Positions 16,801 to 25,672 of a stretch of DNA of 43,655 bases are shown here, piece after piece. Both the position numbers and the translations under genes were made by a program. Source of the DNA: Nostocales cyanobacterium Centralia_MAG_434 (GTDB lineage: Bacteria > Cyanobacteriota > Cyanobacteriia > Cyanobacteriales > Nostocaceae); contig JAJPJF010000239.1 in assembly GCA_021324415.1 (NCBI GenBank), forward strand, positions 1-43,655. Reading direction: 5' to 3'. Within the stretch, counting starts at the first letter, position 1; each line of letters starts with the position of its first letter. The notes beneath the pieces are model-generated. The model searched no databases. It was given only the letters and a program-made list of their open reading frames with translations, and was not told the DNA's origin.

Positions 16801-17153
16801 GCACCAATTAACTCCACATCATATTTTGCTAACGCCCCATTTTTGGCTAGAGCCACAGCAAGGTTAAGGGCTGTTTGTCCTCCCATTGTTGGTAGTAAAG
16901 CGTCGGGACGTTCCTTAGCGATAATTTTCTCAACCAATTCTGGTGTTAGCGGCTCAATATAGGTGCGATCAGCTGTTTCTGGGTCGGTCATAATTGTGGC
17001 AGGGTTAGAGTTTACTAACACCACTTCATAACCTTCTTCTCGCAATGCTTTACAAGCCTGGGTTCCAGAATAATCAAATTCACAAGCTTGTCCAATCACT
17101 ATTGGACCAGACCCTAGTAGCAGGATCTTTCTGATGTCGTCGCGGCGGGGCAT
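13848..17153 (-). CDS. carB: Carbamoyl-phosphate synthase large subunit
   Basis: 1101 residues, slightly longer than the enterobacterial enzyme. Two homologous ATP-grasp synthetase halves are visible: the N-terminal carboxyphosphate half ([20 protein letters not shown] near residue 15; [19 protein letters not shown] near 300) and the C-terminal carbamate half ([20 protein letters not shown] near 575; [18 protein letters not shown] near 865). An allosteric MGS-like domain (from about 960, [20 protein letters not shown]) ends it. It makes carbamoyl phosphate from glutamine-derived ammonia, bicarbonate and two ATP for arginine and pyrimidines; the partner carA is not here. Upstream lies a 512-base spacer with a structured leader candidate (17243-17300). 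The cyanophycin and argH genes in the window share its arginine product. Confidence 0.97.
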   Translation of the reverse strand: MPRRDDIRKILLLGSGPIVIGQACEFDYSGTQACKALREEGYEVVLVNSNPATIMTDPETADRTYIEPLTPELVEKIIAKERPDALLPTMGGQTALNLAVALAKNGALAKYDVELIGAKLPAIEKAEDRKLFNEAMAKIGVKVCPSGTAASLEEAKAIAQEIGTYPLIIRPAFTLGGTGGGIAYNEEEFAEMAQAGLDASPVSQILIDQSLLGWKEYELEVMRDLADNVVIICSIENLDPMGIHTGDSITVAPAQTLTDKEYQRLRDMAIKIIREIGVETGGSNIQFAVNPVNGEVVVIEMNPRVSRSSALASKATGFPIAKMAAKLAVGYTLDEINNDITKKTPASFEPTIDYVVTKIPRFAFEKFPGAEPVLTTQMKSVGEAMAIGRTFNESFQKALRSLETGRAGWGCDIKEKLPSGDQIRAQLRTPNPERIFAVRHAMQLGMSVEEIYELTGIDLWFLDKMQQLLEVEKFLKRTPLQQLTKEQLYEVKRQGFSDRQIAFATKTTEDEVRLYRQKLDVIPVYKTVDTCAAEFEAFTPYHYSTYEGQTEVIPTTKPKVMILGGGPNRIGQGIEFDYCCCHAAYALKDAGYETIMVNSNPETVSTDYDTSDRLYFEPLTKEDVLNIIEAENPVGIIVQFGGQTPLKLAVPLQEYLKEVEKNSSALLTKIWGTSPDSIDMAENRERFEQILKSLNIAQPLNGIARTNEDALVVAQRIGYPVVVRPSYVLGGRAMEIVYSDAELERYMTFAVQVEPEHPILIDKFLENAIEVDVDAISDSTGRVVIGGIMEHIEQAGIHSGDSACSLPSISLSSAVLDQIRTWTVQLAQALNVVGLMNIQFAVKATDEITNSIDALSSTEAVSNAQVYILEANPRASRTVPFVSKAIGVPLAKLASLIMAGKTLEELGFTQEVIPSHIAVKEAVLPFSKFPGTDTILGPEMRSTGEVMGIDIDFGRAFAKAELAAGERLPLTGTVFVSMNNRDKAAAVPVVKEFIDLGFSVMATEGTRRTLQQYGLDVELVLKLHEGRPHVLDAIKNHKIQLIINTPSGEEAQSDARLIRRTALTYKIPIITTVAGAKATVAAIRSLQNTTLDVKGIQDYSI

Positions 17154-17540
17154 AGTTGTTGCCTTAGAGTGAAAGAATACAAATTTTGATTATTTTAAGC
17201 GTCTTTACCTACAACTTATGCTATTCATTATTAACTCTTCTAGGTTCTCTGACATCTAAAATAGTCGGAACAGAGGTGCCTGAGAGTTTCCTTTCTGGTT
17301 AATAAGTTAAGGAATAAGATAATGAATATAGTTTTTTCATTCTATTTCTTTAGATTTTTCTTCTTTTTTGTCATCTAATTTTAGAGTATCATATGAATTT
17401 TTCTATTCACCATGCTCTACTTTCAATAAAAAAATGTGAATACTTTACTCGACTTGTATTGTTCTCTTTATAGTCAATAAATTTATAATTACTTAATTTT
17501 TACGACTAAAATATACTAATATTGTTTTTTTGTATTAAAA
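17154..17540. other. Upstream region of carB
   Basis: No gene seen. From carB outward it holds an AT-rich leader, the structured candidate at 17243-17300, and about 240 bases of very AT-rich DNA. A carB promoter is expected here but no box is clear enough to mark. Confidence 0.6.
17243..17300 (-). promoter_or_regulatory. Structured leader candidate, resembling the 3' half of a glycine aptamer
   Basis: On the minus strand, AGAAAGGAAACTCTCAGG followed by CACCTCTGTTCC resembles the conserved 3' part of glycine (gcvT) aptamers, where a GAAGG box precedes CTCTCAGG. The matching 5' part (GGAGAGA) is not seen upstream, so a complete aptamer is not present. A further stem CTCTG/CAGAG follows. It lies about 90-145 bases before carB and reads toward it. 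It may be a decayed riboswitch, another structured RNA, or chance. Confidence 0.25.
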
Positions 17541-17575
17541 ATGGCAGAAAGATTTATCGTACTTCTTTCTGCCAT
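17536..17575 (-). terminator. Rho-independent terminator of the Dps gene
   Basis: Minus strand: ATGGCAGAAAGA, an 11-base loop, TCTTTCTGCCAT (perfect 12-bp stem, 17541-17575), then a short T-run (TTTTTAATAC). It lies about 90 bases beyond the dps stop. Confidence 0.8.
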
Positions 17576-17665
17576 AATCAGAATTTTTAAGCCATAGCTC
17601 GTCTAGCTTTGTTCAATCTAGATTGACTACTCTAAATAATAAGTATTGTGAATGATAAGAGTGGT

Positions 17666-18205
17666 TTAAACAAACCCAATTGTTAAGCTGTCTTTTGCAA
17701 GGAAGTGACTTAAATGGTAAGCTCTTTCCTCAGTTTTTAACAGAATTTTTTCGTACAAATATCTTGTACCACGGTCGCCCAAACTCTCTGCTTGAGCCGC
17801 TTGACGTCGAATCAGGTTAATCATTGCTTGTTCTGCCCTCAGGTCATTTTCCACCATTTGACGGCAAGAGTAAACACCATCTGCTTCTGCCTCAAAGCAG
17901 CATAATTCTGCTAATTTGCTGAAGGTAGCGACTGGCACGCCACCTAGTCCATCCAAGCGTTCTCCTACTTCATGAATATGATCTTGTACTTCTTTATAAC
18001 TTTCATTGAAGAATTCATGAAGTGAGTAAAATTCTGCACCTTCAACAACAAAATGGTGTTTTTGATATTGTAAGTAAAGTGCTTGAAAGCTAGCTAGAAC
18101 AACGTTAAATCCTTCACAAACTGGCGCAGTTACACTGCTATCAAGCAGTACTGGATTGTCATAAACATGACCGAAATTGCGTAACAAAGTTTGTGTTTCA
18201 GACAT
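17666..18205 (-). CDS. Dps family ferritin-like protein with His-type ferroxidase centre
   Basis: 179 residues, a four-helix Dps mini-ferritin (iron storage and peroxide-consuming DNA protection, dodecamer). Aligned by eye to E. coli Dps, the ferroxidase ligands are His (KHHF), His (YSLHEFF), Asn in place of Asp67, His in place of Asp78 (DHIHEVGE) and Glu82. Replacement of the Asp78 position by His is the hallmark reported for the cyanobacterial His-type class (Thermosynechococcus DpsA, Nostoc punctiforme Dps4). The C-terminus [11 protein letters not shown] is short. It has its own terminator and a long repeat-bearing upstream region. Symbol left blank because cyanobacteria carry several Dps paralogs. 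Confidence 0.9.
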   Translation of the reverse strand: MSETQTLLRNFGHVYDNPVLLDSSVTAPVCEGFNVVLASFQALYLQYQKHHFVVEGAEFYSLHEFFNESYKEVQDHIHEVGERLDGLGGVPVATFSKLAELCCFEAEADGVYSCRQMVENDLRAEQAMINLIRRQAAQAESLGDRGTRYLYEKILLKTEERAYHLSHFLAKDSLTIGFV

Positions 18206-18791
<586 letters not shown>

Positions 18792-18798
18792 AAGGAGG
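18792..18798 (+). promoter_or_regulatory. Shine-Dalgarno AAGGAGG for the small protein gene
   Basis: A full AAGGAGG six bases before TTG 18805. It sets the start at that TTG and excludes the in-frame GTG at 18736. Confidence 0.8.
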
Positions 18799-18804
18799 AT
18801 TATC

Positions 18805-19053
18805 TTGAAACCATCAATTTCACAGGCACAGTTTACACAGAGTGTTGAGGTAAGTTGGGCAGATCGCTGGCAAGTTTATCACCGCTTACAGGAGTTAGGC
18901 ATTTCTTGTTGGTGTGATACTAACCAGGCATTAACAGTTGAAATTACTAACCCTACAGCAGCAGTTCAACTTTGGAGTGTTATGCGGCAGCTCAGTGCTG
19001 TACGCCAAGACCTAGTTTGGACTCTTGAACGATGCTGGCGGAATAGCCACTGA
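18805..19053 (+). CDS. Asr1405/Asl0597-type small protein
   Basis: 82 residues (MKPSISQAQFTQSVEVSWADR...) from a TTG start with an ideal ribosome site; the longer frame from GTG 18736 would add 23 residues with no ribosome site. It matches, as I recall it, the small cyanobacterial family named Asr1405/Asl0597: WADRWQVYHRLQEL, GISCWCDTNQALTVEI, AAVQLWSVMRQL, ending in a Trp/Cys-containing helix LERCW. Function unknown. Two Cys in the CWC motif could bind metal or be redox active, but this is a guess. It is followed 54 bases later by a thioredoxin-like 2Fe-2S protein gene on the same strand. Confidence 0.75.
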   Translation: MKPSISQAQFTQSVEVSWADRWQVYHRLQELGISCWCDTNQALTVEITNPTAAVQLWSVMRQLSAVRQDLVWTLERCWRNSH

Positions 19054-19107
19054 TAGTTAAATTTAAAAGCTTTATGACTTGTCTTAGTTAAAAAAACACT
19101 ATAAAAA

Positions 19108-19725
19108 ATGAGTAAATCATACACAACTGAAGTGTCAGAGTTTTGTCTAGAAGGACAGCTGCTTGATTTTGTAATTAAAGATGGTTATAAACTCAAAGGT
19201 CTGCTGTTAGCTACTGCTGAAGGAGAATGTTACGTTAAACTAGCTAAACATTTACGGGCAGCTTTTGACTTGCGGTTACCACCAGGTACTTGGCTACAAG
19301 TGGTAGGTGAAAAAAAGCAAGATCTCAAAACAGGCGAAGTTAAACTGAAAGCTGAGCGGGTGATGACAACTCGCTACAAAACTGATAGCGAAACTTTGCT
19401 TCCTCAAACCCATGACTCATCATCTAATAACACCAAGGTGAAAAAAGCCACAATTTTGGTGTGTCAGAAATCTGATTGTATGAAACGCGGTGGTCAAGAA
19501 GTTTGTCAAGCACTCAATGCCGCTTTGAGCGATCGCAATTTAGATTCACACGTGACTATCAAAGGCACTGGCTGCATGAAAAATTGCAAAGCTGGACCTA
19601 ACTTGGTTATGCCAGACAAAACTCGCTACAGTCAGGTTAAGGCTAGACAGGTTCCTGTGCTTATTGACAAACATTTCACTGATAATAAGGTTGAGCAGCA
19701 GCAAGAAGTCGCAATCACAAAGTAG
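19108..19725 (+). CDS. Thioredoxin-like (2Fe-2S) ferredoxin domain protein
   Basis: 205 residues. The N-terminal half (about 1-95) looks like a beta-rich OB-type domain (LDFVIKDGYKLKGLLLATAEGECYVKLAKHLRAAF). The C-terminal half (about 112-190) is a thioredoxin-like 2Fe-2S domain of the NuoE/HoxE type, with four Cys in the expected order: CQKSDC (two), then GTGCMKNC (two), and PNLVM just after. Such domains shuttle electrons; this stand-alone fusion is common in cyanobacteria but its partner is not known. ATG at 19108 is preceded by A-rich DNA and no clear ribosome site. Possibly co-transcribed with the small protein gene upstream. Confidence 0.85.
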   Translation: MSKSYTTEVSEFCLEGQLLDFVIKDGYKLKGLLLATAEGECYVKLAKHLRAAFDLRLPPGTWLQVVGEKKQDLKTGEVKLKAERVMTTRYKTDSETLLPQTHDSSSNNTKVKKATILVCQKSDCMKRGGQEVCQALNAALSDRNLDSHVTIKGTGCMKNCKAGPNLVMPDKTRYSQVKARQVPVLIDKHFTDNKVEQQQEVAITK

Positions 19726-19955
19726 ATTAAGTGCAAAATTAATCACTCCTGGACTATCAGTATTAATCAGAACCTCTTAACATTTGGGAAACTAGGGTTC
19801 TTTGTCCAACTTCATTCCCTGGATTGAAGTTTTTTCCTGTGCTCATACTTAAAGTTTTAAGAACAGGTAGTCAGAGTAAATTCACTTGCTAAAAAAGTGG
19901 ATGACTGATTCTGTTAATCGAAACAATGATATGGCGATCACGCCAGGATCACATC

Positions 19956-20468
19956 ATGAATTATCTTGTTGCTGTTCTACCAGATCGGACACAGGCAGAA
20001 CAAGCTTATTCTGCCTTAGAAAAAGAAGGCTTGCCTACCAATCAAATTGACATTGTAGGTCAAGGCTACAAAAATCCTGATGAGTATGGGCTAATTGATC
20101 CTAATCAGCAAGCAAAGAAAGGGGCACGCCGCTTGTCAAGTTTATTGATCCCTTTCGGTTTTGTGGCAGGTTACATTTTTAATGTTTTGACAGGCATTGA
20201 GATACTTCCAATTGGCAGCCTTGTGAATCATCTCATTGGTGGACTTTTGGGATCTGCCGCTGGTGCTTTGGGTGCCTACTTAATTGGCGGTGGAGTTGGG
20301 TTGACAGTAGGTAGCGGAGATGCGTTACCATACCGCAACCGTCTGAATGAGGGTAAGTACCTGCTCATATTCAAAGGGTCTGAAGAATTAATTCCTAAGG
20401 CTACCCGTATTTTGCGTCAGTTTGAGCCGGAAAACTTACAAGGCTACATCGAGCCTACAAAAGCTTAG
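19956..20468 (+). CDS. Glycine-zipper membrane protein (stress/low-temperature-induced type)
   Basis: 170 residues from ATG 19956 (preceded by AGGAT); the frame is open from 19926. Soluble N-terminus (NYLVAVLPDRTQAEQAYSALEKEGLP: a ferredoxin-like fold often seen in general-stress proteins), then two glycine-rich membrane segments (about 65-90 and 95-125, HLIGGLLGSAAGALGAYLIGGG), then a soluble end. It resembles cyanobacterial low-temperature-induced proteins and the GsiB/17M-like general-stress group, but I cannot name an orthologue. It converges with the RidA gene, with only 16 bases between stops. Confidence 0.75.
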   Translation: MNYLVAVLPDRTQAEQAYSALEKEGLPTNQIDIVGQGYKNPDEYGLIDPNQQAKKGARRLSSLLIPFGFVAGYIFNVLTGIEILPIGSLVNHLIGGLLGSAAGALGAYLIGGGVGLTVGSGDALPYRNRLNEGKYLLIFKGSEELIPKATRILRQFEPENLQGYIEPTKA

Positions 20469-20484
20469 GCTACACACCCAAACC

Positions 20485-20874
20485 TCATACGACCACGATA
20501 CACTCAATCTCTACCAAAACATCTTTAGGTAAACGGGATACCTCAACACATGCACGTGCGGGTGCTGTATCTTCATCGAAATATTTGGCATAAACTGCAT
20601 TCATTGCGGCAAAGTCATTCATATTAGCCAAAAAGACTGTTGTTTTTACAACATCTTGAAACTTCGCTCCAGCCGCTGTCAGAATTGCTTCTAAATTTGC
20701 CATAACCTGTTCAGTTTGCTGTGTGACATCCCCTTCACCAACAATCACTCCTCTGGTGGGATCAAGAGGAATTTGTCCGGCGACAAAAATCATTTGACCA
20801 GAAGCAGCGATCGCTTGATTATAAGGTCCCACTGGTGCAGGTGCTTTTTCAGTACGAATGACTCTTTTACTCAT
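20485..20874 (-). CDS. ridA: RidA family enamine/imine deaminase
   Basis: 129 residues from ATG 20874. The RidA (YjgF/UK114) pattern is clear: [78 protein letters not shown]. The substrate-binding Arg in PARACVEV is present. RidA hydrolyses reactive enamines such as 2-aminoacrylate made by PLP enzymes and so protects metabolism. Its start is 3 bases from the stop of the NUDIX gene (TGA TTG ATG), indicating translational coupling in a two-gene operon. Confidence 0.92.
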   Translation of the reverse strand: MSKRVIRTEKAPAPVGPYNQAIAASGQMIFVAGQIPLDPTRGVIVGEGDVTQQTEQVMANLEAILTAAGAKFQDVVKTTVFLANMNDFAAMNAVYAKYFDEDTAPARACVEVSRLPKDVLVEIECIVVV

Positions 20875-20877
20875 CAA

Positions 20878-21309
20878 TCAATCTATCCTTGGACATATCC
20901 CATAATGCCGATATCGCCAATAATCCCGCAGAATCTTATCATGATCAAAACACAAATGACTAGGTATGTGCCAAGGTTCAAAAATTCCTATACCCTTAGC
21001 ATCATCGCCAGCCTGTGGTTCTCCTGTAGCGGCAGCTAAAAAGACAATACTAATCGTATGCTGACGGGGATCACGGCTGGGATCAGAATAGACGTGGAAT
21101 TGTTCAATCAACTCCACCTGTAAGCCCGTCTCTTCCAAAGCCTCACGCCGTGCTGCGACTTCGACAGATTCTCCATAGTCAACAAAACCGCCAGGAATAG
21201 CCCAACCTAAAGGTGGATTATGTCTCTCAATTAACACTATTGGTCGATGAGGATGGTTGCCCAATTCGATGATGATATCAACTGTCGGAACAGGATTGCG
21301 GTAATTCAT
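20878..21309 (-). CDS. NUDIX hydrolase (ADP-ribose pyrophosphatase-like)
   Basis: 143 residues with a full NUDIX box [24 protein letters not shown] at about 40-63. The pattern DYGES and the following [27 protein letters not shown] is typical of the ADP-ribose/NrtR-like NUDIX group, not of MutT. The N-terminus [34 protein letters not shown] also fits this group. Likely substrate is a nucleoside diphosphate sugar, not proven. First gene of a probable operon with ridA. Confidence 0.9.
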   Translation of the reverse strand: MNYRNPVPTVDIIIELGNHPHRPIVLIERHNPPLGWAIPGGFVDYGESVEVAARREALEETGLQVELIEQFHVYSDPSRDPRQHTISIVFLAAATGEPQAGDDAKGIGIFEPWHIPSHLCFDHDKILRDYWRYRHYGICPRID

Positions 21310-21555
21310 AGTTATTTATTTTAGTGGTTAAGTAACTAGTTGCAAATAAACATAACTGTATTGATCCTCGTTTATGTTTTGTCAATTATCCTTTGTGAAC
21401 AAATGATAAATGATTAACGACAAATGATTAACAATACAAGTTTTTCAGATTTTGTAACAACCTTCTTAATAACTAACCACTCACTAATAACACTCCTAGC
21501 TCCTGTTCTGTGATAGATTCGATTGGATTGTGGACTCCTATATTTCACATTATTT

Positions 21556-23064
21556 ATGCCTTTTCCAAGATCTAGTGGTGTTTTACTACATCCCACTTCC
21601 TTTCCCAGCCGATTTGGTATTGGAGATTTAGGCTTAGAAGCCTATCGCTTCATTGATTTCCTCAGAGAAAGCTATCAGCAATATTGGCAAGTTCTGCCTT
21701 TAGGACCAACTGGATATGGCAATTCTCCCTACGCGTCATATTCAGCTATGGCTGGTAACCCTCTGTTAATTAGCCCAGAAAAACTTCGGGATCAAGGTTT
21801 ACTAAGTGACGAAGATTTCGCTCATTTACCTCATTTTCCAGAAGAAAAAGTGGATTTTGAGAGTGTAGTGTACACTAAAATACCTTTGCTAAAAAAAGCT
21901 TGCAATAACTTTAAAGCGAATGCTACTCCTTTACAGCAAACAGAATTTGCCGGTTTTTGTGATAGCAAAGCCTATTGGCTAGATGATTTTGCTTTATATA
22001 TGGCTCTCAAAGATGATCATGAGGGCACAAGCTGGTATACCTGGGAGCCTGAATTTGCTAGACGTAAACCAGAAGCATTGGAACAGGCACGACGACGACT
22101 AAGTGCTGAAATTTTTTATCACAAATTTATTCAATTTGAATTTTTCCGTCAATGGTCGGAAGTGAAGACCTATGCCAATATGAGCGGTATTCACATTATT
22201 GGTGATATCCCCATTTACGTAGCTCATGATAGTGCTGATGTTTGGTCTAATCCCAATATCTTTGCCCTAGACGAACAAACCGGGGAAGCCGCATTGATGG
22301 CAGGAGTCCCACCAGATTACTTTAGTGTCACTGGTCAATTGTGGGGTAACCCAGTTTATAACTGGGAAGAATTACAAAAGCAAGACTTTGAATGGTGGAT
22401 TGGTCGCTTTGAAGCAATGCTGGATTATGTAGATGTCATTCGCATTGATCATTTCCGAGGTTTTGAAGCTTACTGGGCTGTGAAAAAAGGGGAAGAAACC
22501 GCAATCAACGGAGAATGGATTAAAGCGCCTGGAGAACAGTTGTTTGAGGCTATTAAACATAAATTAGGCAAGCTACCAGTGATGGCGGAAGATTTAGGAG
22601 AAATTACGCCAGAGGTAGAAGCACTGCGAGACAAATATGAATTTCCCGGCATGAAAATCTTGCAGTTTGCCTTTAATGGTGGTCCAGAGAATCCATTTTT
22701 ACCCTTCAATTGTGAGCGGAATTTTATTGTCTACACTGGGACTCATGACAACGATACAACTGTAGGTTGGTTCAATAAAGCGTCAGATTACGAAAAACAA
22801 AATCTGCTGCTTTATCTGGGTTGTTTGAGTCCCGAAGGTATCCATTGGGATTTAATTAGACTGGCTTTAAGTTCTGTAGCGAATCAGGCAATTATCCCTT
22901 TACAAGATATTTTAGGGTTAGACACTCAAGCAAGAATGAATTTCCCAAGCAAAGCCGATGGAAACTGGGATTGGTCTTATCGACCAGGTGTTTTGACTAA
23001 GGAATTGAGCAATCGCCTCAGAGTTCTCACGACACTTTATGGACGTGCGCCTCAGAACAAGTGA
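21556..23064 (+). CDS. malQ: 4-alpha-glucanotransferase (amylomaltase)
   Basis: From ATG 21556, 502 residues, the typical GH77 size; the frame from 21523 adds 11 residues that look non-coding. Catalytic landmarks: the nucleophile Asp in DVIRIDHFRGFEAYW (about residue 293), the acid/base Glu in MAEDLGEITPE, and the transition-state Asp in GTHDNDT. N-terminal RSSGVLLHPTSFPSRFGIGDLG is typical. It transfers glucan segments between maltodextrins and works with glycogen phosphorylase and branching enzyme in cyanobacterial glycogen turnover. It converges with the RodZ-like gene across a GC-rich hairpin. Confidence 0.97.
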   Translation: MPFPRSSGVLLHPTSFPSRFGIGDLGLEAYRFIDFLRESYQQYWQVLPLGPTGYGNSPYASYSAMAGNPLLISPEKLRDQGLLSDEDFAHLPHFPEEKVDFESVVYTKIPLLKKACNNFKANATPLQQTEFAGFCDSKAYWLDDFALYMALKDDHEGTSWYTWEPEFARRKPEALEQARRRLSAEIFYHKFIQFEFFRQWSEVKTYANMSGIHIIGDIPIYVAHDSADVWSNPNIFALDEQTGEAALMAGVPPDYFSVTGQLWGNPVYNWEELQKQDFEWWIGRFEAMLDYVDVIRIDHFRGFEAYWAVKKGEETAINGEWIKAPGEQLFEAIKHKLGKLPVMAEDLGEITPEVEALRDKYEFPGMKILQFAFNGGPENPFLPFNCERNFIVYTGTHDNDTTVGWFNKASDYEKQNLLLYLGCLSPEGIHWDLIRLALSSVANQAIIPLQDILGLDTQARMNFPSKADGNWDWSYRPGVLTKELSNRLRVLTTLYGRAPQNK

Positions 23065-23086
23065 GGAGTGTAGCAGGGTTAGGAAT

Positions 23087-23104
23087 GGGGAGGAACTCCT
23101 CCCC
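23087..23104. terminator. GC-rich hairpin between malQ and the RodZ-like gene
   Basis: GGGGAGGA-AC-TCCTCCCC, a perfect inverted repeat, in a stretch of GGGGAG/CTCCCC repeats between convergent stop codons. No T-run, so it is a possible bidirectional terminator or a repeat. Confidence 0.5.
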
Positions 23105-23124
23105 ACTCCCTACTCCCCAATCTT

Positions 23125-23934
23125 TTAAGACTTCGTGTTTGCTGCGATCGTGACTTCTTTAACTGTTCCTGGTTCTCCCATTTGCTTGGCTTTTTCCTGA
23201 TTGATACTGACTAATACACCTCCAGCATTTCCAGCTCTAACAGTTAGTTGTTCTTGAGCTTTCCAAATGCGATGAGTTCCCTCTGGTAATTCACCCTCGT
23301 AGGTGACTTTGCCGTCGGCTACGACTCGAATCCAAGATTTCTCTTTTAATGTGACACCAATCTCTACATGATCAGTGTCGTTGCTACTACTAACGATATA
23401 TTTGTCAAGTTGAAGAATTTGGGACTGTGGTTTTTCGATAGCTGTGGATTGTAGATTTTCTGTTTGTCGCAATTGTTTGCTTTGGGTATGACTAAGTTGC
23501 CAGGTAGCAGTATTCAATAGCTGGGATAATCCACTGACAGAGCAGACAATCAATACTATATACAGTACGTAAAGATGGAGAGGACGTAATTGGCCCAATG
23601 GTCTGCTTTTCCAGCTTGGTTTAAGGTTGACTCGACTTGAACCGATAGGAAAGCTACTAGACAACTCTGCTCCGTTAAAGCCTAGCGCATCGGCAAATTG
23701 TCGGATCAAACCTTGAATATAAACTGGTTCTGGTAGTTCTGCTAAATTACCTTCTTCAATTGCCTGTAACAATCGCCTGGGAATCTTAGTGGAGATCACC
23801 ATTTCTTCCAACGAGAAACCCTGTTCTAAGCGCGAGGTCCAAAGTTGAGCACCAATTTCTGCTAATTTTTCGGCTCTTTGTTGCTCTAAAGAAGGAGTTA
23901 GCTCATGCTGTTCCTTCTGAATTTGCCACATCAT
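23125..23934 (-). CDS. RodZ-like HTH membrane protein
   Basis: 269 residues: N-terminal helix-turn-helix (HTH_25, about 30-85, TSRLEQGFSLEEMVISTKIPRRLLQAIEEG), one transmembrane helix (119-140) and a C-terminal domain with the DUF4115-like pattern (VEIGVTLKEKSWIRVVADGKVTYEGELPEGTHRIWKAQEQL). This is the architecture of the cell-shape protein RodZ, which binds MreB on the cytoplasmic side. The linker carries QSTAIEKPQSQ. The gene lies 33 bases after a pseudouridine synthase gene on the same strand, so the two are probably co-transcribed. Shape function is by analogy only. Confidence 0.8.
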   Translation of the reverse strand: MMWQIQKEQHELTPSLEQQRAEKLAEIGAQLWTSRLEQGFSLEEMVISTKIPRRLLQAIEEGNLAELPEPVYIQGLIRQFADALGFNGAELSSSFPIGSSRVNLKPSWKSRPLGQLRPLHLYVLYIVLIVCSVSGLSQLLNTATWQLSHTQSKQLRQTENLQSTAIEKPQSQILQLDKYIVSSSNDTDHVEIGVTLKEKSWIRVVADGKVTYEGELPEGTHRIWKAQEQLTVRAGNAGGVLVSINQEKAKQMGEPGTVKEVTIAANTKS

Positions 23935-23967
23935 GTTTGAATATGCTCCTTAACCAGTATTAATCTC

Positions 23968-24723
23968 TTATGGAAATTTGTTTATTTGCTGCTGTAAAAA
24001 GCGAATTTCATGCTCTTCTAGGTGACGATAGTCACCTTCTGGTAGATAGCCCCCTGTAGGAACGTGTAATTGAATTGGACCTATTGCACTGCGATGTAGC
24101 TTAATCACCGGGTATCCTAACAGTTCGGCTACACGACGAATTTGGCGATTCCTTCCCTCCTTTAAAAGAATTTCTAAACGGCTAGAAGAAGTAAATTTTT
24201 CTATGACTTTCACCTGCGCTGGTCTTGTTTTTTTACCCTCTAGTAACACACCCTGACGCCACATCTGCAACGCTGCTTTAGAGGGATGTCCTTTTACCAA
24301 AACTTGATAAATTTTGGGAATATTATGGCGCGGATGGGTTAGCCCAAATGTCAGGTCACCGTCGTTTGTTAGTAATAATGCTCCTGTAGACTCTGCATCT
24401 AAACGGCCAACTGGATGAATGCCGAGACCCAATCTTAGTTCTTCAGGAAGTAGATCCAATACGGTTGTTCTTCCTTGGGGATCGTAGCAAGTGGAAACCA
24501 CTCCAGGGGGTTTGTGCAGTAACAGATATATTAACGCTGGGCGCTTGATGGTAGAAACGGGCTTACCATCAATAGTAATTGTATCTTTTTGAATATCGAC
24601 TTTTTGACCTAAATGTGCCACTAGTCCATTAATACGTACGCGCTCAAGCTTAATCATCTCTTCAGCTTGACGACGTGAGGCAACACCCCACTGAGAAAGA
24701 ATTTTTTGTAACCGCGCCTCCAT
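23968..24723 (-). CDS. RluB/RsuA-family pseudouridine synthase
   Basis: 251 residues. S4 RNA-binding domain at 3-50 (RLQKILSQWGVASRRQAEEMIKLERVRINGL), then the synthase domain with the catalytic Asp109 in VGRLDAESTGALLLTNDGD and the conserved KIYQVLVKG and EGRNRQIRR motifs. It fits the group modifying 23S or 16S rRNA; the RluB type (23S U2605) is most likely, but RsuA or RluE-like specificity cannot be excluded. First gene of a likely operon with the RodZ-like gene. Divergent from a DUF2993 gene. Confidence 0.9.
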   Translation of the reverse strand: MEARLQKILSQWGVASRRQAEEMIKLERVRINGLVAHLGQKVDIQKDTITIDGKPVSTIKRPALIYLLLHKPPGVVSTCYDPQGRTTVLDLLPEELRLGLGIHPVGRLDAESTGALLLTNDGDLTFGLTHPRHNIPKIYQVLVKGHPSKAALQMWRQGVLLEGKKTRPAQVKVIEKFTSSSRLEILLKEGRNRQIRRVAELLGYPVIKLHRSAIGPIQLHVPTGGYLPEGDYRHLEEHEIRFLQQQINKFP

Positions 24724-24869
24724 GTGGAATTACTTAATCTTTGTTTAACTATTAATCTATTCAATAATATTGAAACACATTTACATTTTCTGGTTCTGCA
24801 GCCCTGATGTTACAGTTAAAACTTATTTGTTGATAAATTTTTTAAGCGACCCATAAAAAGAGGGGTTAG

Positions 24870-25586
24870 ATGCCAGAGAAAAGTTCTCAAACCAGAAGTG
24901 CAAAAAAAGGTCGGATATTTACAACTATACTCACTACAGCATTCAAGGTGTGGTTGAAATCACAAGTGAGCCAGGTTTCCCAACTAGAAGTGGAGATTAG
25001 AGCAAGCGATCGCCAAATTCTCACTGGTTGTATACCGTGGGTATCGGTTTGTGCTAGTCATGCTGTCTATCAAGGACTCCATCTTACACAAGTTCAACTG
25101 ATTGCAGAAAATATTCATATTAATATTGGCTCTGTACTCAAAGGTCATCCATTAAGACTGTTGGAGACAGTTTCAGTTTCTGGCCAACTGATCCAGAGCG
25201 AGGAAGATTTTAATGCCTCCCTTTCTAGTGAGCTATTGTCTACTGCTTTAAATGATGTACTGGTTACACTTGTACCAGAACACTGCTCAAAATCCAAGTC
25301 TATCAACTGCCAAAAAATTTACTTTGAAAAAAATAAATTGATATTGATTGCCATCCCAGAACAAGTAGGCAATTTTACTGAATTCAATATTCATGTTGAG
25401 GTGGAGCTAATCAGTAATCATGAGCTACAATTAATACCAATAATCAGGAAAGATAATACGGAAGACTTAATAGAAAATAGTAATAATAAACACTATATTG
25501 ATCTTGGTTCAGATGTTGATATCCAAGAACTCATTCTCACCGCCGGACAACTGGAGTGTCGCGGAAAAATTAACGTCAATCCCTAG
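24870..25586 (+). CDS. DUF2993 (LmeA-like) phospholipid-binding domain protein
   Basis: 238 residues with the DUF2993 pattern: LKSQVSQVSQLEVEIRASDRQILTG followed by hydrophobic beta strands (GLHLTQVQLIAENIHINIGSVL, PLRLLETVSVSGQLIQSEEDFN). Members bind phospholipids or are membrane-associated; the mycobacterial relative LmeA is a periplasmic mannosyltransferase factor. Start ATG 24870 has a good ribosome site (GAGGGG). No signal peptide is obvious (N-terminus SSQTRSAKKGR), so it may be cytoplasmic. A later part (HELQLIPIIRKDN) is less conserved. Function unknown. Confidence 0.85.
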   Translation: MPEKSSQTRSAKKGRIFTTILTTAFKVWLKSQVSQVSQLEVEIRASDRQILTGCIPWVSVCASHAVYQGLHLTQVQLIAENIHINIGSVLKGHPLRLLETVSVSGQLIQSEEDFNASLSSELLSTALNDVLVTLVPEHCSKSKSINCQKIYFEKNKLILIAIPEQVGNFTEFNIHVEVELISNHELQLIPIIRKDNTEDLIENSNNKHYIDLGSDVDIQELILTAGQLECRGKINVNP

Positions 25587-25596
25587 GAAAAAAGAT

Positions 25597-25623
25597 TTAG
25601 GAGTTAGGAGTTAGGAGTTGGGA
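25597..25623. repeat. TTAGGAG heptamer repeats
   Basis: About three consecutive TTAGGAG units after the DUF2993 stop; the same family in the opposite orientation is at 6571-6592 and 43110-43128. Confidence 0.8.
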
Positions 25624-25672
25624 CAGAATTTTTAAATCTATGCCCTACGCCCCATACCCCCTCTACCCTCAT

